Positions 36,001 to 43,971 are shown, numbered from the stretch's first letter. The stretch is DNA of 47,556 nt from Paractinoplanes ferrugineus (GCF_016862195.1 NZ_BOMM01000082.1:1-47556), one strand, 5' to 3'. A program made the numbers and translations. The notes: generated from the sequence alone by a model not told the origin.

Positions 36001-36025
36001 TCATCGCGAGGACGAGCGAGATCAC
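33002..36025 (-). CDS. FtsX-like ABC transporter permease, large (1007 aa), second of a pair
   Basis: This large membrane protein has an N-terminal transmembrane helix and MacB-type periplasmic domains, then about ten membrane helices in two FtsX-like blocks with a central extracellular domain. The GTG start at 36025 has GGGAGG five bases upstream and overlaps the stop of the preceding permease as GTGA. An ATG eight codons inside is weaker. Such tandem FtsX proteins extrude lipoproteins or peptides or transmit signals to cell-wall enzymes, and need an ATPase; none is encoded nearby. The operon with a response regulator and the MprF/LCP genes points to envelope defence. Confidence 0.83.
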   Translation of the reverse strand: MISLVLAMIWSRRGQAITLTLLACFAVAAAVASPAYLAAADRAIAVGQIATADTVERTLVVSTVQNDRDTEDGGIEFKDIGRSLIQLPGFAYTYAAEFAVIGIERSPLHADRVVFRQDVCEHVRMVTGRCAAVEGEVILGTATAARLDLVAGQSIIMRAARFSDDPGHPGYVPDGKAKKLLIAGTYAASRPADAYWGTHGYFTAVPGLGPGEPIFTTAGTLAVMDHGYTAKSVDGTAGPRALDPDRLGDLRAGLAGLDASREELGSAIDIRTQIPALLDRIDAGRAAAGLLVPVLAVPLVLLACFSIFLAAGYGTEGRRPELAVVALRGSRWWIRWWLAIGENVAAVVAGAAAGCVAGQLLVNAVSAARFPGAGGPESWGSLRYAPYAALAALVATVLAQRRQLISPVVDLLRRNAVSADDRRTLAAEALIVLLAIVATVQLVISDGSLTGVSLVAPAFLMLAVAVLAARLVLPIVNRFAARALARGHLGAALAAFQLSRRPGARRLLALLVATVAVAGYAACAFDVAARGRTVQADLGVGAHRVLDIGGSVFRSQLLTAVRTVDPDGRYAMAVVRMPNAGHNEPPGLAVDTTRLAAVANWPAGGPSADRLASRLRPAAAAPLLLTGPDLTVEATSAGLSPTKEFRLVVAVSSTTGRGDELVQLGKIRPGKARYQQRVGVCAQGCRVNGIKIVEATGTTGVAGRLVLNSIGPADPAFPVAEPGRWRMTEDGTVTGDPAGLRITLNAPAGLAGGTWISPADAPYPLPLAYAGAKPLADSITGAGGGPLPVEPVADLPAVPQLGRHATIVDLEWADRLATDAEIALNPQVWLSPDAPADIVDRFLAQGLTVVGDVRADRIGRQLDRQGAALSLWFYVLAGALAVLLGAGALVLAAAVDRARRVEDLSALRAQGLSRGRLTSATSWTYPVLIAIAAVVGLGTALVTWLATGWALPLAGLHPPDLPRPAWPGIGTMIGTTAVVFLFLVLVAAATGRDLRRRVARRETAAGR

Positions 36026-39000
36026 CGGGCCTCCCTGCGGAGCAGGCGCAGCATCCGCAGTTCCGACAGACCGCCGACCAGGCCCAGCAGGGCCGCGGCG
36101 AGCAGGCCGGCGAGGGCGACGGCGGCCGCACTCAACGGCGGTGGCGGCGCCAGCACGGCCCAGCCGTCGGTGAAGCCGGGCACGGCCGCCCGGACCAGCG
36201 GAACCGCGAGCACGGCCGCGGTCAGACCGCCGACCAGCCCGGTCCCGATGAGACCGGCGGTGCCGGCCCAGCCGGCGAGCACCGCGGTCCGGCGCGTCAG
36301 TCCCTGCATCCGCAGCGCGGCCATCTCCGCCGCCCGGGTACGCCTGTCGACCGCCCCCGCGACCGCGACGGTAGCCGCCGCGAGCAGCAGCGTCATCGCC
36401 CCGCACAGCAGCGCGAACCGGGCCCCGGACGACGGCCCCTGCCGGCTGAGCCGACCCTCCCGGGCCGCGATCGTCTCGTCGGTGAGGACGGCGAGCCCGT
36501 TGGTCTTCAGCGCGGCGAGCACGTCCGGCCCGGCGTCCGGGGCCAGCCACACCTGAAAGGTCCCGGTGACCGAGGCGTCGGCGATGATCCGGGTGGCGGC
36601 GTCCAGGTCGATCAGCACACCTGCGGCACCGAGCACCGGCAGCGCCGCCGTGGTCCCGGCCACCCGGACCGGGATGACCCCGTTGCCCAGCGACGGCAGG
36701 CCCGGCTCGGCGAACCGCCAGTCGTCGGGCACCGGCCCGCCCAGCACGACCGGCAGCGGCAGCGTGTCCTCGACCGCCCAGACCTGGTAGTCGGCCGTCG
36801 CGGACTCCTCGTTGATCTCCATCAACAGGGCTCCCCGGGACGCGTCGAGGTTCATCGCGGCGGCCCGCGTGCCGCCCCGCCACCGGTTGATGTCGGCAAG
36901 GGTGGCACTGTCCAGGATGGTCGCCGGCGGATTCGCCTGGGTCAGCCCGCGCACGGTGACCGCGGTCGGGAACTCGGCCCCCTCGACGCGGCCCGCCGCG
37001 GTGGCCGGGGCGGTCACCTCCCAGCGCACGATGCGGCAGCCGGGCGGGGCCGAGCAGCCGGTCACCGCGCCGGTCAGGCTCTGCTCCCCGAGCTCGAGCG
37101 GGCCGAAGGAGACCCGCACCGCCGCACCGGTGCCCTCGTGCTGCAACACGAGCGAGAGCACCGCCGGCGAATCGCCCTCGTGCCGGACCCGGACGGTCAG
37201 CCGATCGCCGGTGACCGCCGGCAGCGGCGCCGGGCGCCGTTCCTCGGCCGTCGCCGCCGACAGCGCGGCCACGTCGCCGTACTCGGGACGCCACCGGGCC
37301 ACCGCGGCCAGCCGGGAACTGTCGACCGCGAGGACGGCCGGCAGGGTGCTGGTGTCGACGACCGCCGCCATCGCCCGGCGGCCCTGCGGGTCGGCCCGCC
37401 GGACCGCCTGCTCCAGGACCGTACGGTTGGCGGCCTGCACCGTCAGCACCCGCTGCGCGCCCAGTTCGGCGGTGCTGCGCACGGCTCGGTGCTCGCGGTC
37501 GGCGAACCATCCGCCGAGCGCGGTGGTGAACATCGCGACCGTCACGACCACCAGCGCGAACAGCCGGTCGGTGCCGGGTTGCCGGGACACCCGGGCCGCG
37601 GGCAGGCCGATCCGGAGCCGGCCGGCCCGCACCGCCGCACCCCCACCGCGGTCGGCGGCCCAGGTCAGCAGGCGGGCCAGCAGCACCGCGACGGCCACCG
37701 CGACCAGGCCGGGGGCGGCGAGCGCGAACCCACCCGCGGGATCGCCGACGCGGGCCTGGTAGACGGCGAGCACCGCGACCGCGAGCAGGAGCAGGTTGAC
37801 CAGACCGGACTTCCAGTCGCCGCGGGCCCGCCGGACCGGCCGCAGCAACTCGGCCACCGGGCGGCGCTGGGTCAGCGCCTCCAGCACGGCCAGCACGAGC
37901 AGCCCACCGGCCAGCACCGCGGCCACCGCCGCGATCGACAGCAGCAGGGCCGAGCGCCGGTCGGACGCGTTGCCGACCGGGCCCGCGAGCAGCCGGGCCA
38001 GCAGATAGCCGAGGGGTAACCCGGCGACCGCACCGGCGAACAGCGGGATCAGGTGCTGTCCCCAGGCCAGCCGGAGCATGCCGACCGGGGTGGCGCCCCG
38101 CAGCTTCAGCAACGCGGCGTCGCCGCGCCGCTCCCGGCTGGTGTAGCGGCCGGCCAGGCCGATCGCGAACCACGCCAGGATCAGCACCTGCACCAGCGAG
38201 ACGGTGACGGTGGTGCGCACCGTCGCCCGGTCCCGGGCCACCGAGTCGAGCAACAGTCTGCTCGAACTGACCAGTTCCAGCTGCTCGCGAGCGAACTGGG
38301 AGCCGGCCGCGTCCAGGGCCGCGCCGAGGTCGTAGCCGCCGTCCCCGCGCATCAGCTCCGCCGGCAGCTGTACGTCGTAGGTGGCGGTGGGCCGGTTCAG
38401 CTGGTCGTCGGCGAACGTCTCGATCGGCGTGAACGCCGGCTCGAGGCCGTTCTGCGGGCGGAAGAGCCGATTGCTCCAGTACGCCGAGGCCGGCTCGGCC
38501 GCCGTGTAGATCGACACGATCCGGAACCGCACCGGCGGAGTGCCCAGCGAGGCCTCCTCGATCAGCTGGTCGCCGGGCCGCAGTCCGAGCCGCTGACCGG
38601 CGACCGCACTGATCGACACGTCGCCCGCCGCGGCCGGACACGGTCCCTGCAACGTGACGTGGGCGCAGAACTCGTCGCGGTAGGCCACCGGCAGGGTGTC
38701 GCTCAGCGTCCCCTGGGTCACCCGCATCGACTGCACCAGGCCGCTGACCGGCTGGGCGGACGGCAGCCCGGTCAGGTCGCGGGCCTGGGCGGCGAGCTGA
38801 TCGAGGACCCCCTGCGGATCGCCGTCGATCTGGATGTTCTGCCGGGCCGAGAGGGTCCGCTGCTCGGCCGGGGCCGCGGCGATGTCGGCCGAGGCGGCCG
38901 CACTCATGCTCGCGAATCCGAACCAGGGACCGGCCGCGGCCACCCCGGCGGCCACCGCGGTGAGGACGAAAACCGTCAGGGCCTGGGCGGCGCGGGCCCG

Positions 39001-39027
39001 CAGTGCCCCGATGACCAGCGTCAGCAT
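36022..39027 (-). CDS. FtsX-like ABC transporter permease, large (1001 aa), first of a pair
   Basis: This 1001-residue protein has the same layout as its neighbour: one N-terminal membrane helix (ALTVFVLTAVAAGVAAAG), an extracellular domain, a block of helices around 330-480, a second extracellular region and a final FtsX block ending with basic residues. The ATG at 39025-39027 has no clear ribosome site; no better start exists in frame. It lies 65 bases after the response-regulator stop, in the same orientation. The 12-bp palindrome GGGCACGTGCCC (39064-39075) is in the gap. It probably forms a heterodimer with the coupled permease. The substrate is unknown and the ATPase is missing from the locus. 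Confidence 0.82.
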   Translation of the reverse strand: MLTLVIGALRARAAQALTVFVLTAVAAGVAAAGPWFGFASMSAAASADIAAAPAEQRTLSARQNIQIDGDPQGVLDQLAAQARDLTGLPSAQPVSGLVQSMRVTQGTLSDTLPVAYRDEFCAHVTLQGPCPAAAGDVSISAVAGQRLGLRPGDQLIEEASLGTPPVRFRIVSIYTAAEPASAYWSNRLFRPQNGLEPAFTPIETFADDQLNRPTATYDVQLPAELMRGDGGYDLGAALDAAGSQFAREQLELVSSSRLLLDSVARDRATVRTTVTVSLVQVLILAWFAIGLAGRYTSRERRGDAALLKLRGATPVGMLRLAWGQHLIPLFAGAVAGLPLGYLLARLLAGPVGNASDRRSALLLSIAAVAAVLAGGLLVLAVLEALTQRRPVAELLRPVRRARGDWKSGLVNLLLLAVAVLAVYQARVGDPAGGFALAAPGLVAVAVAVLLARLLTWAADRGGGAAVRAGRLRIGLPAARVSRQPGTDRLFALVVVTVAMFTTALGGWFADREHRAVRSTAELGAQRVLTVQAANRTVLEQAVRRADPQGRRAMAAVVDTSTLPAVLAVDSSRLAAVARWRPEYGDVAALSAATAEERRPAPLPAVTGDRLTVRVRHEGDSPAVLSLVLQHEGTGAAVRVSFGPLELGEQSLTGAVTGCSAPPGCRIVRWEVTAPATAAGRVEGAEFPTAVTVRGLTQANPPATILDSATLADINRWRGGTRAAAMNLDASRGALLMEINEESATADYQVWAVEDTLPLPVVLGGPVPDDWRFAEPGLPSLGNGVIPVRVAGTTAALPVLGAAGVLIDLDAATRIIADASVTGTFQVWLAPDAGPDVLAALKTNGLAVLTDETIAAREGRLSRQGPSSGARFALLCGAMTLLLAAATVAVAGAVDRRTRAAEMAALRMQGLTRRTAVLAGWAGTAGLIGTGLVGGLTAAVLAVPLVRAAVPGFTDGWAVLAPPPPLSAAAVALAGLLAAALLGLVGGLSELRMLRLLRREAR

Positions 39028-39092
39028 CGAGCAGGAGCGTACGCCATCGCCCACCACCGTGGGGGGCACGTGCCCGGCCGGATCGCCGTCGC

Positions 39093-39767
39093 TCAGGCGT
39101 CCGGGTCGAGCCGGTAGCCGGCGCCGCGGATGGTCCGGATGGTGTCCCGGCCGAACGGGCGGTCCACTTTGTCCCGCAGGTAGCGCACATAGACGTCCAC
39201 GACGTTCGACCCGCCGTCGTAGGCGAAGTCCCACACGTGCTCGATCAGGTAGGTCCGGCTCAGGGTCTCCCCGGCCCGCCGCATCAATTCCTGGAGCAGG
39301 GCGAACTCCTTCGCCGACAGGGTGATCGGGGTCTGCGCCCGGTGGACCGTGCGGTCGGCCGGATCGAGGATCAGGTCACCGACGCTCAGCTTGGCCGGTC
39401 GCTGCTTGGCCTCCCGGCGGGTCAGGGCGCGGGCTCGGGCGAGCAGTTCGTCGAAGCCGAAGGGCTTGGTGAGGTAGTCGTCGGCACCGGCGTCGAGTCC
39501 GCGGACCTTGTCGGCGATGCTGTGCCGGGCGGTGAGCATCAGCACCGGGGCCCACCGTTCTTTCGCCCGCATCTGCCGACAGACCTCGAAGCCGTCCGGG
39601 GCGGGAATCATGGCGTCCAGCACCACCAGGTCGTAGTCGTTCTCGACGACCGACCACAGCGCGTCGGCGCCGGTGCTCACCACGTCGACGGTGTAACCGG
39701 CCCGCCGCAGCCCGCGCTCCAGCATCGCCGACATGGCCGGATCGTCCTCGACCACCAGCACCCTCAT
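39093..39767 (-). CDS. OmpR/PhoB-family response regulator
   Basis: This 224-residue regulator has a receiver domain (acidic pair E7/D8/D9, phospho-acceptor Asp51 in VVLDAMIP, Lys101 in LTKPFG) and a winged-helix output domain ending IRTIRGAGYRLD. The ATG is at 39767. It lies between a DUF1003-like gene and the FtsX-like pair on the minus strand, and the cognate kinase is probably the divergent one at 40321. Its likely binding site is the ATGAGAG-N5-TGAG direct repeat seen beside the kinase gene and twice beside the MprF gene, since OmpR-type dimers bind direct repeats with about one helical turn spacing. Confidence 0.92.
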   Translation of the reverse strand: MRVLVVEDDPAMSAMLERGLRRAGYTVDVVSTGADALWSVVENDYDLVVLDAMIPAPDGFEVCRQMRAKERWAPVLMLTARHSIADKVRGLDAGADDYLTKPFGFDELLARARALTRREAKQRPAKLSVGDLILDPADRTVHRAQTPITLSAKEFALLQELMRRAGETLSRTYLIEHVWDFAYDGGSNVVDVYVRYLRDKVDRPFGRDTIRTIRGAGYRLDPDA

Positions 39768-39796
39768 GCCGCCAGCATAGGGCGGCCCGGCCGGGG

Positions 39797-40270
39797 TCAG
39801 CGGTGCCGCACGGGCTGGGCGGCGATGTCGAGGTGGGCGGCGATCCGGGCGACGTCGGTGTGCAGCCGGGCCAGCTCGTCGCGCAGGTCCTCGGCCACCG
39901 CGGCGGCCCGCCGGGCCTGGTCCAGGTGGTAGAGCGCGACCTCGGCGGCGATCCGGTCGGCCCGGCGGATCGCCCGGAGCAACGCTGACACCTGGAGCAC
40001 GGCCAGCACACTGAGCGCGACGGCGAGCCGCGCCGCGCCGCCGACCGCGTGGTCGTGGCGGAGAGTCATCGTGCCGGCCGCGAGGATGGTCACCGAGGCG
40101 GCGATCAACCAGGTCCACGAGCCCAGCACGCGGCACAGCGCGTCGGCGGCCCGGTCGGCGAGCTCCAGCCGGGGGCCGGTGCGCACCCCCGGGTGCCGGG
40201 CCCAGCCGGTGCGGGCGGCGAGACCGGCGACGCCGCCGCCCAGGTCATCGGTCGAGTTCATGCCGCTCAT
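39797..40270 (-). CDS. DUF1003-like small membrane protein
   Basis: This 157-residue protein contains LADRAADALCRVLGSWTWLI, then two membrane helices (about 52-72 and 80-100) and a long charged C-terminal helix, the layout of DUF1003 proteins. The middle DPFPF motif of that family is not seen, so it is a divergent member at best. Starts at 40270 and 40261 are both possible. A -10-like box at 40269-40274, placed as in the other promoters of this regulon, would start transcripts at the second ATG and give a leaderless message. It is the first gene before the response regulator, 29 bases apart. Confidence 0.65.
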   Translation of the reverse strand: MSGMNSTDDLGGGVAGLAARTGWARHPGVRTGPRLELADRAADALCRVLGSWTWLIAASVTILAAGTMTLRHDHAVGGAARLAVALSVLAVLQVSALLRAIRRADRIAAEVALYHLDQARRAAAVAEDLRDELARLHTDVARIAAHLDIAAQPVRHR

Positions 40271-40285
40271 CGTGGGCCGGTGGTC

Positions 40286-40301
40286 ATGAGAGGATCGTGA
40301 G
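40286..40301. promoter_or_regulatory. Putative response-regulator box between DUF1003-like and kinase genes
   Basis: ATGAGAGGATCGTGAG matches 15 of 16 bases of the element at 43859-43874. The core is a direct repeat, TGAGAG and TGAG, about 11 bases apart, typical for OmpR-type regulators. On the minus strand, CTCTCAT is followed after 11 bases by CACGAT (40269-40274), a -10-like box, pointing at the DUF1003-like gene and response regulator. Confidence 0.6.
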
Positions 40302-40320
40302 GATCGGCGGAGGTGTCTCA

Positions 40321-41664
40321 GTGCGGCTCGTTCCCCGCTCGCTGCGCGGGCGACTCACCCTGCTGTTCGGCCTCGGCACGTCGGTGGTCCTGCTGCTCTG
40401 CCTGTCGCTGCTGTACCTCGCGCTCGACCGGCAGCTCGACGGCGCGGTCGACGCGGATCTCGCCGGACGCAGCACCGACCTGCTCGCCGGTCTGCGGTCG
40501 AACGACCTGGCCGCGGTGGCCGGCGACCCGATGGCGCAGCTGTACGCCGCCGACGGCACCCCGCTCGCCACCTCGGTGTCGGTGGCCGGGCAGGTCCTGC
40601 TGGATCCCGTCCAGGTTCGCGCCGTGCGTCGGGCGACCACCGGCAGCACCACGCTGCCGGTCGGCACGGCCGGCGCGCCGCTGCGGTTGCGGCTGCTGTC
40701 CCGGCCGGTCGACGGGTCGGGGCGGGTCCTCACCGTCGCCCAGCCGCTGAACGCGGTGGAGCGGGCCGGCGCCCGGCAGCTGATCGTGCTGGCGGTGGCG
40801 TCGCCGCTGCTGATCCTCGCGCTGGCGGTGCTGGTCTGGCTGCTGCTGCGGGCGGCGCTGCGCCCGGTCGACGTGCTGACCCGGGAGGCCGCCGCGATCT
40901 CCACCCTCGACTCGGACCGGCCGTTGCCGGTGGTGCCGGGCGACGACGAGATCGCCCGGCTGGCGGTGACGCTGAGCGGCATGCTGTCCCGGCTCGCGGT
41001 GGCGTTCGACCGGGAGCGGGCGTTCGTCGACGACGCCAGCCACGAGCTGCGCACCCCCATCGCGGTGTTGCGGGGGGAGATCGACCTGGCCCTGCAGGTG
41101 GTCGACGACCCGGCCGAGGTACGGCAGTCGCTGCTGGCCGCCCAGGGTCAGGTGGCGCGGCTGGGCCGGCTCGCCGAGGACCTGCTGCTGCTGGCCCGGG
41201 AGCGGGCCGGGTCGCTGGCGGCGCACCGGGAGCCGGTCGACCTGACCGACCTGGTGCGCGCCGAGGCCCGCTCGCTCGCTCTGGTCAACGACCTGGCCAT
41301 CGAGGTGCGCGGCGACCCGGTGATCATCGAGGCGGATCCCGGCCGATTGGTGCAGGTGCTCACCAACCTGGCGGCCAACAGCGCGGCCGCGGGCGCCGGT
41401 TCGGCCCGGATCACCGTGACCGCCGGTCACGACCAGGTGGTCCTCCAGTGGGCCGACGACGGCCCGGGGTTCGCGCCGGGGCTTCTGGACGCGGCGTTCG
41501 AGCGGTTCGTCCGGGGTGACGCCGCCCGCACCTCGTCCACCGGTGCCGGGCTCGGATTGTCCATCGTCCGGGCCGTGGTGGCCTCCCACGACGGCACGAC
41601 TCACCTGCGCAACGGTCCCCCGCTGGGCGGTGCGGTGGTCGTCGTCCGGTTGCCGGTGAGCTGA
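40321..41664 (+). CDS. Sensor histidine kinase, HAMP type
   Basis: This 447-residue classical kinase has a membrane helix (about 12-33), an extracellular sensor of about 115 residues, a second helix (about 152-180), a HAMP domain, an H-box DDASHELRTP with His241, an N-box near 347 (NLAANSA), and G-boxes DDGPGF and GAGLGLSIV. The GTG at 40321 is preferred because GGAGG lies 7 bases upstream. It is divergent from the DUF1003-like/response-regulator operon, with only 50 bases between them, and is the obvious partner of the regulator at 39093. Its 3' end overlaps the 3' end of the convergent esterase gene by 64 bases. The signal is unknown but probably envelope damage. Confidence 0.93.
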   Translation: MRLVPRSLRGRLTLLFGLGTSVVLLLCLSLLYLALDRQLDGAVDADLAGRSTDLLAGLRSNDLAAVAGDPMAQLYAADGTPLATSVSVAGQVLLDPVQVRAVRRATTGSTTLPVGTAGAPLRLRLLSRPVDGSGRVLTVAQPLNAVERAGARQLIVLAVASPLLILALAVLVWLLLRAALRPVDVLTREAAAISTLDSDRPLPVVPGDDEIARLAVTLSGMLSRLAVAFDRERAFVDDASHELRTPIAVLRGEIDLALQVVDDPAEVRQSLLAAQGQVARLGRLAEDLLLLARERAGSLAAHREPVDLTDLVRAEARSLALVNDLAIEVRGDPVIIEADPGRLVQVLTNLAANSAAAGAGSARITVTAGHDQVVLQWADDGPGFAPGLLDAAFERFVRGDAARTSSTGAGLGLSIVRAVVASHDGTTHLRNGPPLGGAVVVVRLPVS

Positions 41665-42743
41665 CCGGCGGTCTCGGTGGTGACCGCCGGGGCCGGCGCG
41701 GCGGCGTTCGCCTGGGTGATCGGCCGGCCCAGGGTGTTGGACAGCCAGTCGAACGCCGGCGCCTCCATCGCCTGCCAGGTCTGGGCGTTGTGACCGCCGC
41801 CGTTGATGTAGGAGGTGGTCACCGACAGCGGTGCGCGGGCGGCGTGGGCCAGGGCCATGGTCTGGCGCAGCGGGCCGACGTCGATCCGGGCGCAGGTGAG
41901 GTAGAGCGCCACCGCCGGTACGGGTAGGTGCTTGAGCCGCCACAGGTCGTTGTAGAGCGTGTTCTCGGTGCCGTTGCCGACGTGGATGCCGGGGCTCGCG
42001 TAACCCGAGAGGCTGGCGCCGGCGGCGTACTCCTGGGGGTGGCGCAGCGCGAGGTCGGTGGCGCAGTAACCACCCGCGGAGAACCCGATGAGTCCCCAGC
42101 CGGCGGTGTCGGTACGGACCCGGTACCGGGCGCGCACGGCGGCCGGCACGTCGACGGTCAGGAACGTCTCGGTCTGCGGCCCGCCGACGAGGTTGGTGCA
42201 TTCGGTGTCGAGCGAGGGCGTCGGGGTCTGATAGGGAAAGACCAGCACGGTGGGCGCCATCCGGCCGGCGGCGATCTCCTGGTTGATTATCGAGATGCCG
42301 TTGAGCTTGCCGAACCACTGCAGCGGCGAGCCCGGATAGCCGTGCAGCGCCTCGATCACCGGATACCGGGTCGTGGTGTCGTCGCCGTAGCCGGGCGGCA
42401 GGTAGACGTACATCGGGAGGGTCAGCCCACTCGCCCGGCCGGTGACCGGGACGGTGACTATCCGGCCGCCGGTCGAACTGGTGGCCACGGTGTCGGCGGG
42501 CGGGGCGTCCGCACCGGTCGACGAGTCGACCAGGCTCGACCACGTCGGGTAGGCGTCGACCTGCATGTTCGCCCAGACCAGGCCGGAGGCGGCGGCGGTG
42601 GCGAGGCAGGCGGCCACCGCCACCGGACGGATCAGGAACCTGGCCCGGCCGCGGGCGGCCCCCCAGACGGCGCCGAGGACCACGGCGGCGATCACCGTGG
42701 CGGCCAGGGCCGCGAGCTCAGTGCCGAGGCTGTCCGGCTGCAT
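41601..42743 (-). CDS. Membrane-anchored esterase of the esterase D/antigen 85-like group
   Basis: This 380-residue protein has two N-terminal membrane helices (about 8-30 and 40-58) and an extracellular alpha/beta hydrolase domain. EALHGYPG holds the oxyanion region, GFSAGG near 219-224 the nucleophile Ser, and GGGHNAQTW near 317 the His. It resembles the esterase D family, which includes mycolyltransferases and other cell-envelope acyl transferases. It follows a paralogue with the same membrane layout, with a 26-base overlap, and its end overlaps the kinase gene. A role in acyl transfer or cleavage on the cell surface is inferred. Confidence 0.85.
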   Translation of the reverse strand: MQPDSLGTELAALAATVIAAVVLGAVWGAARGRARFLIRPVAVAACLATAAASGLVWANMQVDAYPTWSSLVDSSTGADAPPADTVATSSTGGRIVTVPVTGRASGLTLPMYVYLPPGYGDDTTTRYPVIEALHGYPGSPLQWFGKLNGISIINQEIAAGRMAPTVLVFPYQTPTPSLDTECTNLVGGPQTETFLTVDVPAAVRARYRVRTDTAGWGLIGFSAGGYCATDLALRHPQEYAAGASLSGYASPGIHVGNGTENTLYNDLWRLKHLPVPAVALYLTCARIDVGPLRQTMALAHAARAPLSVTTSYINGGGHNAQTWQAMEAPAFDWLSNTLGRPITQANAAAPAPAVTTETAGQLTGNRTTTTAPPSGGPLRR

Positions 42744-43791
42744 GGTTTCCTCCGGGACGGATCGCGGCGGCCGAGGGTGACGGCTGCGCGCTGTGCTTGT
42801 TCTTCGGGTGGCGGGGCGGGAGGTAACGGGCCGGCGGGGCGGAGAGGTTCAGCGGCGGCGGGGTCTGCCGGTCGGCCCAGTCGAGTGCGGTGCCCAGCTC
42901 GTCCGCGGCGGTGGACGACAGCGCCACCGTCGAGCCGGCCGACGGGGTGTAGCCGGCCGGTTCGGCCGGGTGGGCGCCGCTGACCTTGACGACGGCCACG
43001 GTGATGCCGACCGGCAGCGGGGTGCCGGGGGCCGCCGGCCGGTGGATGACGGCGACGTTCGCCTTCGGTGCGCTCCGGGGCGCGGGGACCGTGGTCAGCA
43101 CGACCGCCGGAAACCGGCCGGGCACCGCGGTCGCCGTCGGCCCGGCCAGCCCGGCCGCCGAGGCCGGGGCGACCAGCGCCCACCGCCCGCCGGTGACCCG
43201 CAGGTCATGGCCGAGCGCGGTCGGCAGGGCGGTGGCAAGGGTGCTCGCGGTGGTCGTCGCGGTGGTCCGGGCGAACACGACCACCGCGGGCCCGGCGGCC
43301 GTGGCGGCGCGGGCCGCGACCGTCTCGCCGGCCGGCGTCCAGCCCGTCGTACCGTCGTCGAGCACCAGCAGAGCCGGGTAGCGCCAGCCCGGGTGCTGCA
43401 GGTAGCCGGCCGGGGTGACGACCATCGGCGCCCGGGCCAGGTGCCAGTCCGACCAGCCGGCCGGCTGCCAGGTGACGGCGATGCTCCGGCCGGGATCCGC
43501 GCCGGCCCGCTCGCGCAGTTCCCGGTCGAGCTCGCCGGGCGCGACCGCGAACGTCGTCCCGGAGGTCCGCGCGTCCTGCCGCAGCGTGGCCCAGGTCGGG
43601 TAGAACTGTTCCGCCCGGTTGACGATCAACCCGACGGTCAGCAGCAGCATCGCCTCGGTGAGCAGCACTCCGGCCGGGCGCAGCACGTATCGCCGGCGCC
43701 GCCCCCACCGCCAGGTCACGACGGTGGCGGCCAGCACCGCGACGGTGCCGAGCACGGCCAGGACGATCAGGGGTCGACCGGTAAGTGACAT
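42718..43791 (-). CDS. Degenerate paralogue of the membrane esterase (probable pseudoenzyme)
   Basis: This 357-residue protein has two N-terminal membrane helices like the next gene, then the matching landmark AEQFYPTWATL (YPTWSSL in the active paralogue) and an extracellular domain. Where the active esterase has WGLIGFSAGG, this one has WALVAPASAAG, so the glycine-flanked nucleophile elbow is lost. No HGYPG-like oxyanion motif is seen. The C-terminal tail is Pro-rich and basic. It is upstream of and overlaps the active esterase by 26 bases. It may be a non-catalytic partner or binding protein for it. Homology is judged by eye from topology and short motifs. Confidence 0.7.
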   Translation of the reverse strand: MSLTGRPLIVLAVLGTVAVLAATVVTWRWGRRRRYVLRPAGVLLTEAMLLLTVGLIVNRAEQFYPTWATLRQDARTSGTTFAVAPGELDRELRERAGADPGRSIAVTWQPAGWSDWHLARAPMVVTPAGYLQHPGWRYPALLVLDDGTTGWTPAGETVAARAATAAGPAVVVFARTTATTTASTLATALPTALGHDLRVTGGRWALVAPASAAGLAGPTATAVPGRFPAVVLTTVPAPRSAPKANVAVIHRPAAPGTPLPVGITVAVVKVSGAHPAEPAGYTPSAGSTVALSSTAADELGTALDWADRQTPPPLNLSAPPARYLPPRHPKNKHSAQPSPSAAAIRPGGNHAAGQPRH

Positions 43792-43858
43792 CAGTTCTTC
43801 GTCTCCTCGCGCCGGGACGGCCGGCGTCGATCTTCCCGACGAGAGTGCGCCGAAGACG

Positions 43859-43874
43859 ATGAGAGGCTCGTGAG
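43859..43874. promoter_or_regulatory. Putative response-regulator box facing the esterase operon
   Basis: ATGAGAGGCTCGTGAG matches 15 of 16 bases of the element beside the kinase gene. On the minus strand, CTCTCAT is followed after 11 bases by CACTCT (43842-43847), a -10-like box for the esterase paralogue gene starting at 43791. Confidence 0.6.
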
Positions 43875-43890
43875 AGACAGCCCGGAACGT

Positions 43891-43925
43891 GTCTCATCTT
43901 TCTCTCATCGACGGGCTCCTAGGTT
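43891..43925 (+). promoter_or_regulatory. Putative response-regulator box and -10 facing the MprF-LCP operon
   Basis: GTCTCATCTTTCTCTCAT (43891-43908) is the inverted version of the ATGAGAG-N5-TGAGA element. Eleven bases later is TAGGTT (43920-43925), a -10-like box, about 45 bases before the MprF-type start. The same 11-base spacing holds at the two other sites. Confidence 0.55.
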
Positions 43926-43971
43926 CACCGGCGAGCGGGTCCGCTCTCGACCCCACGGCTAAGGACCGGTC

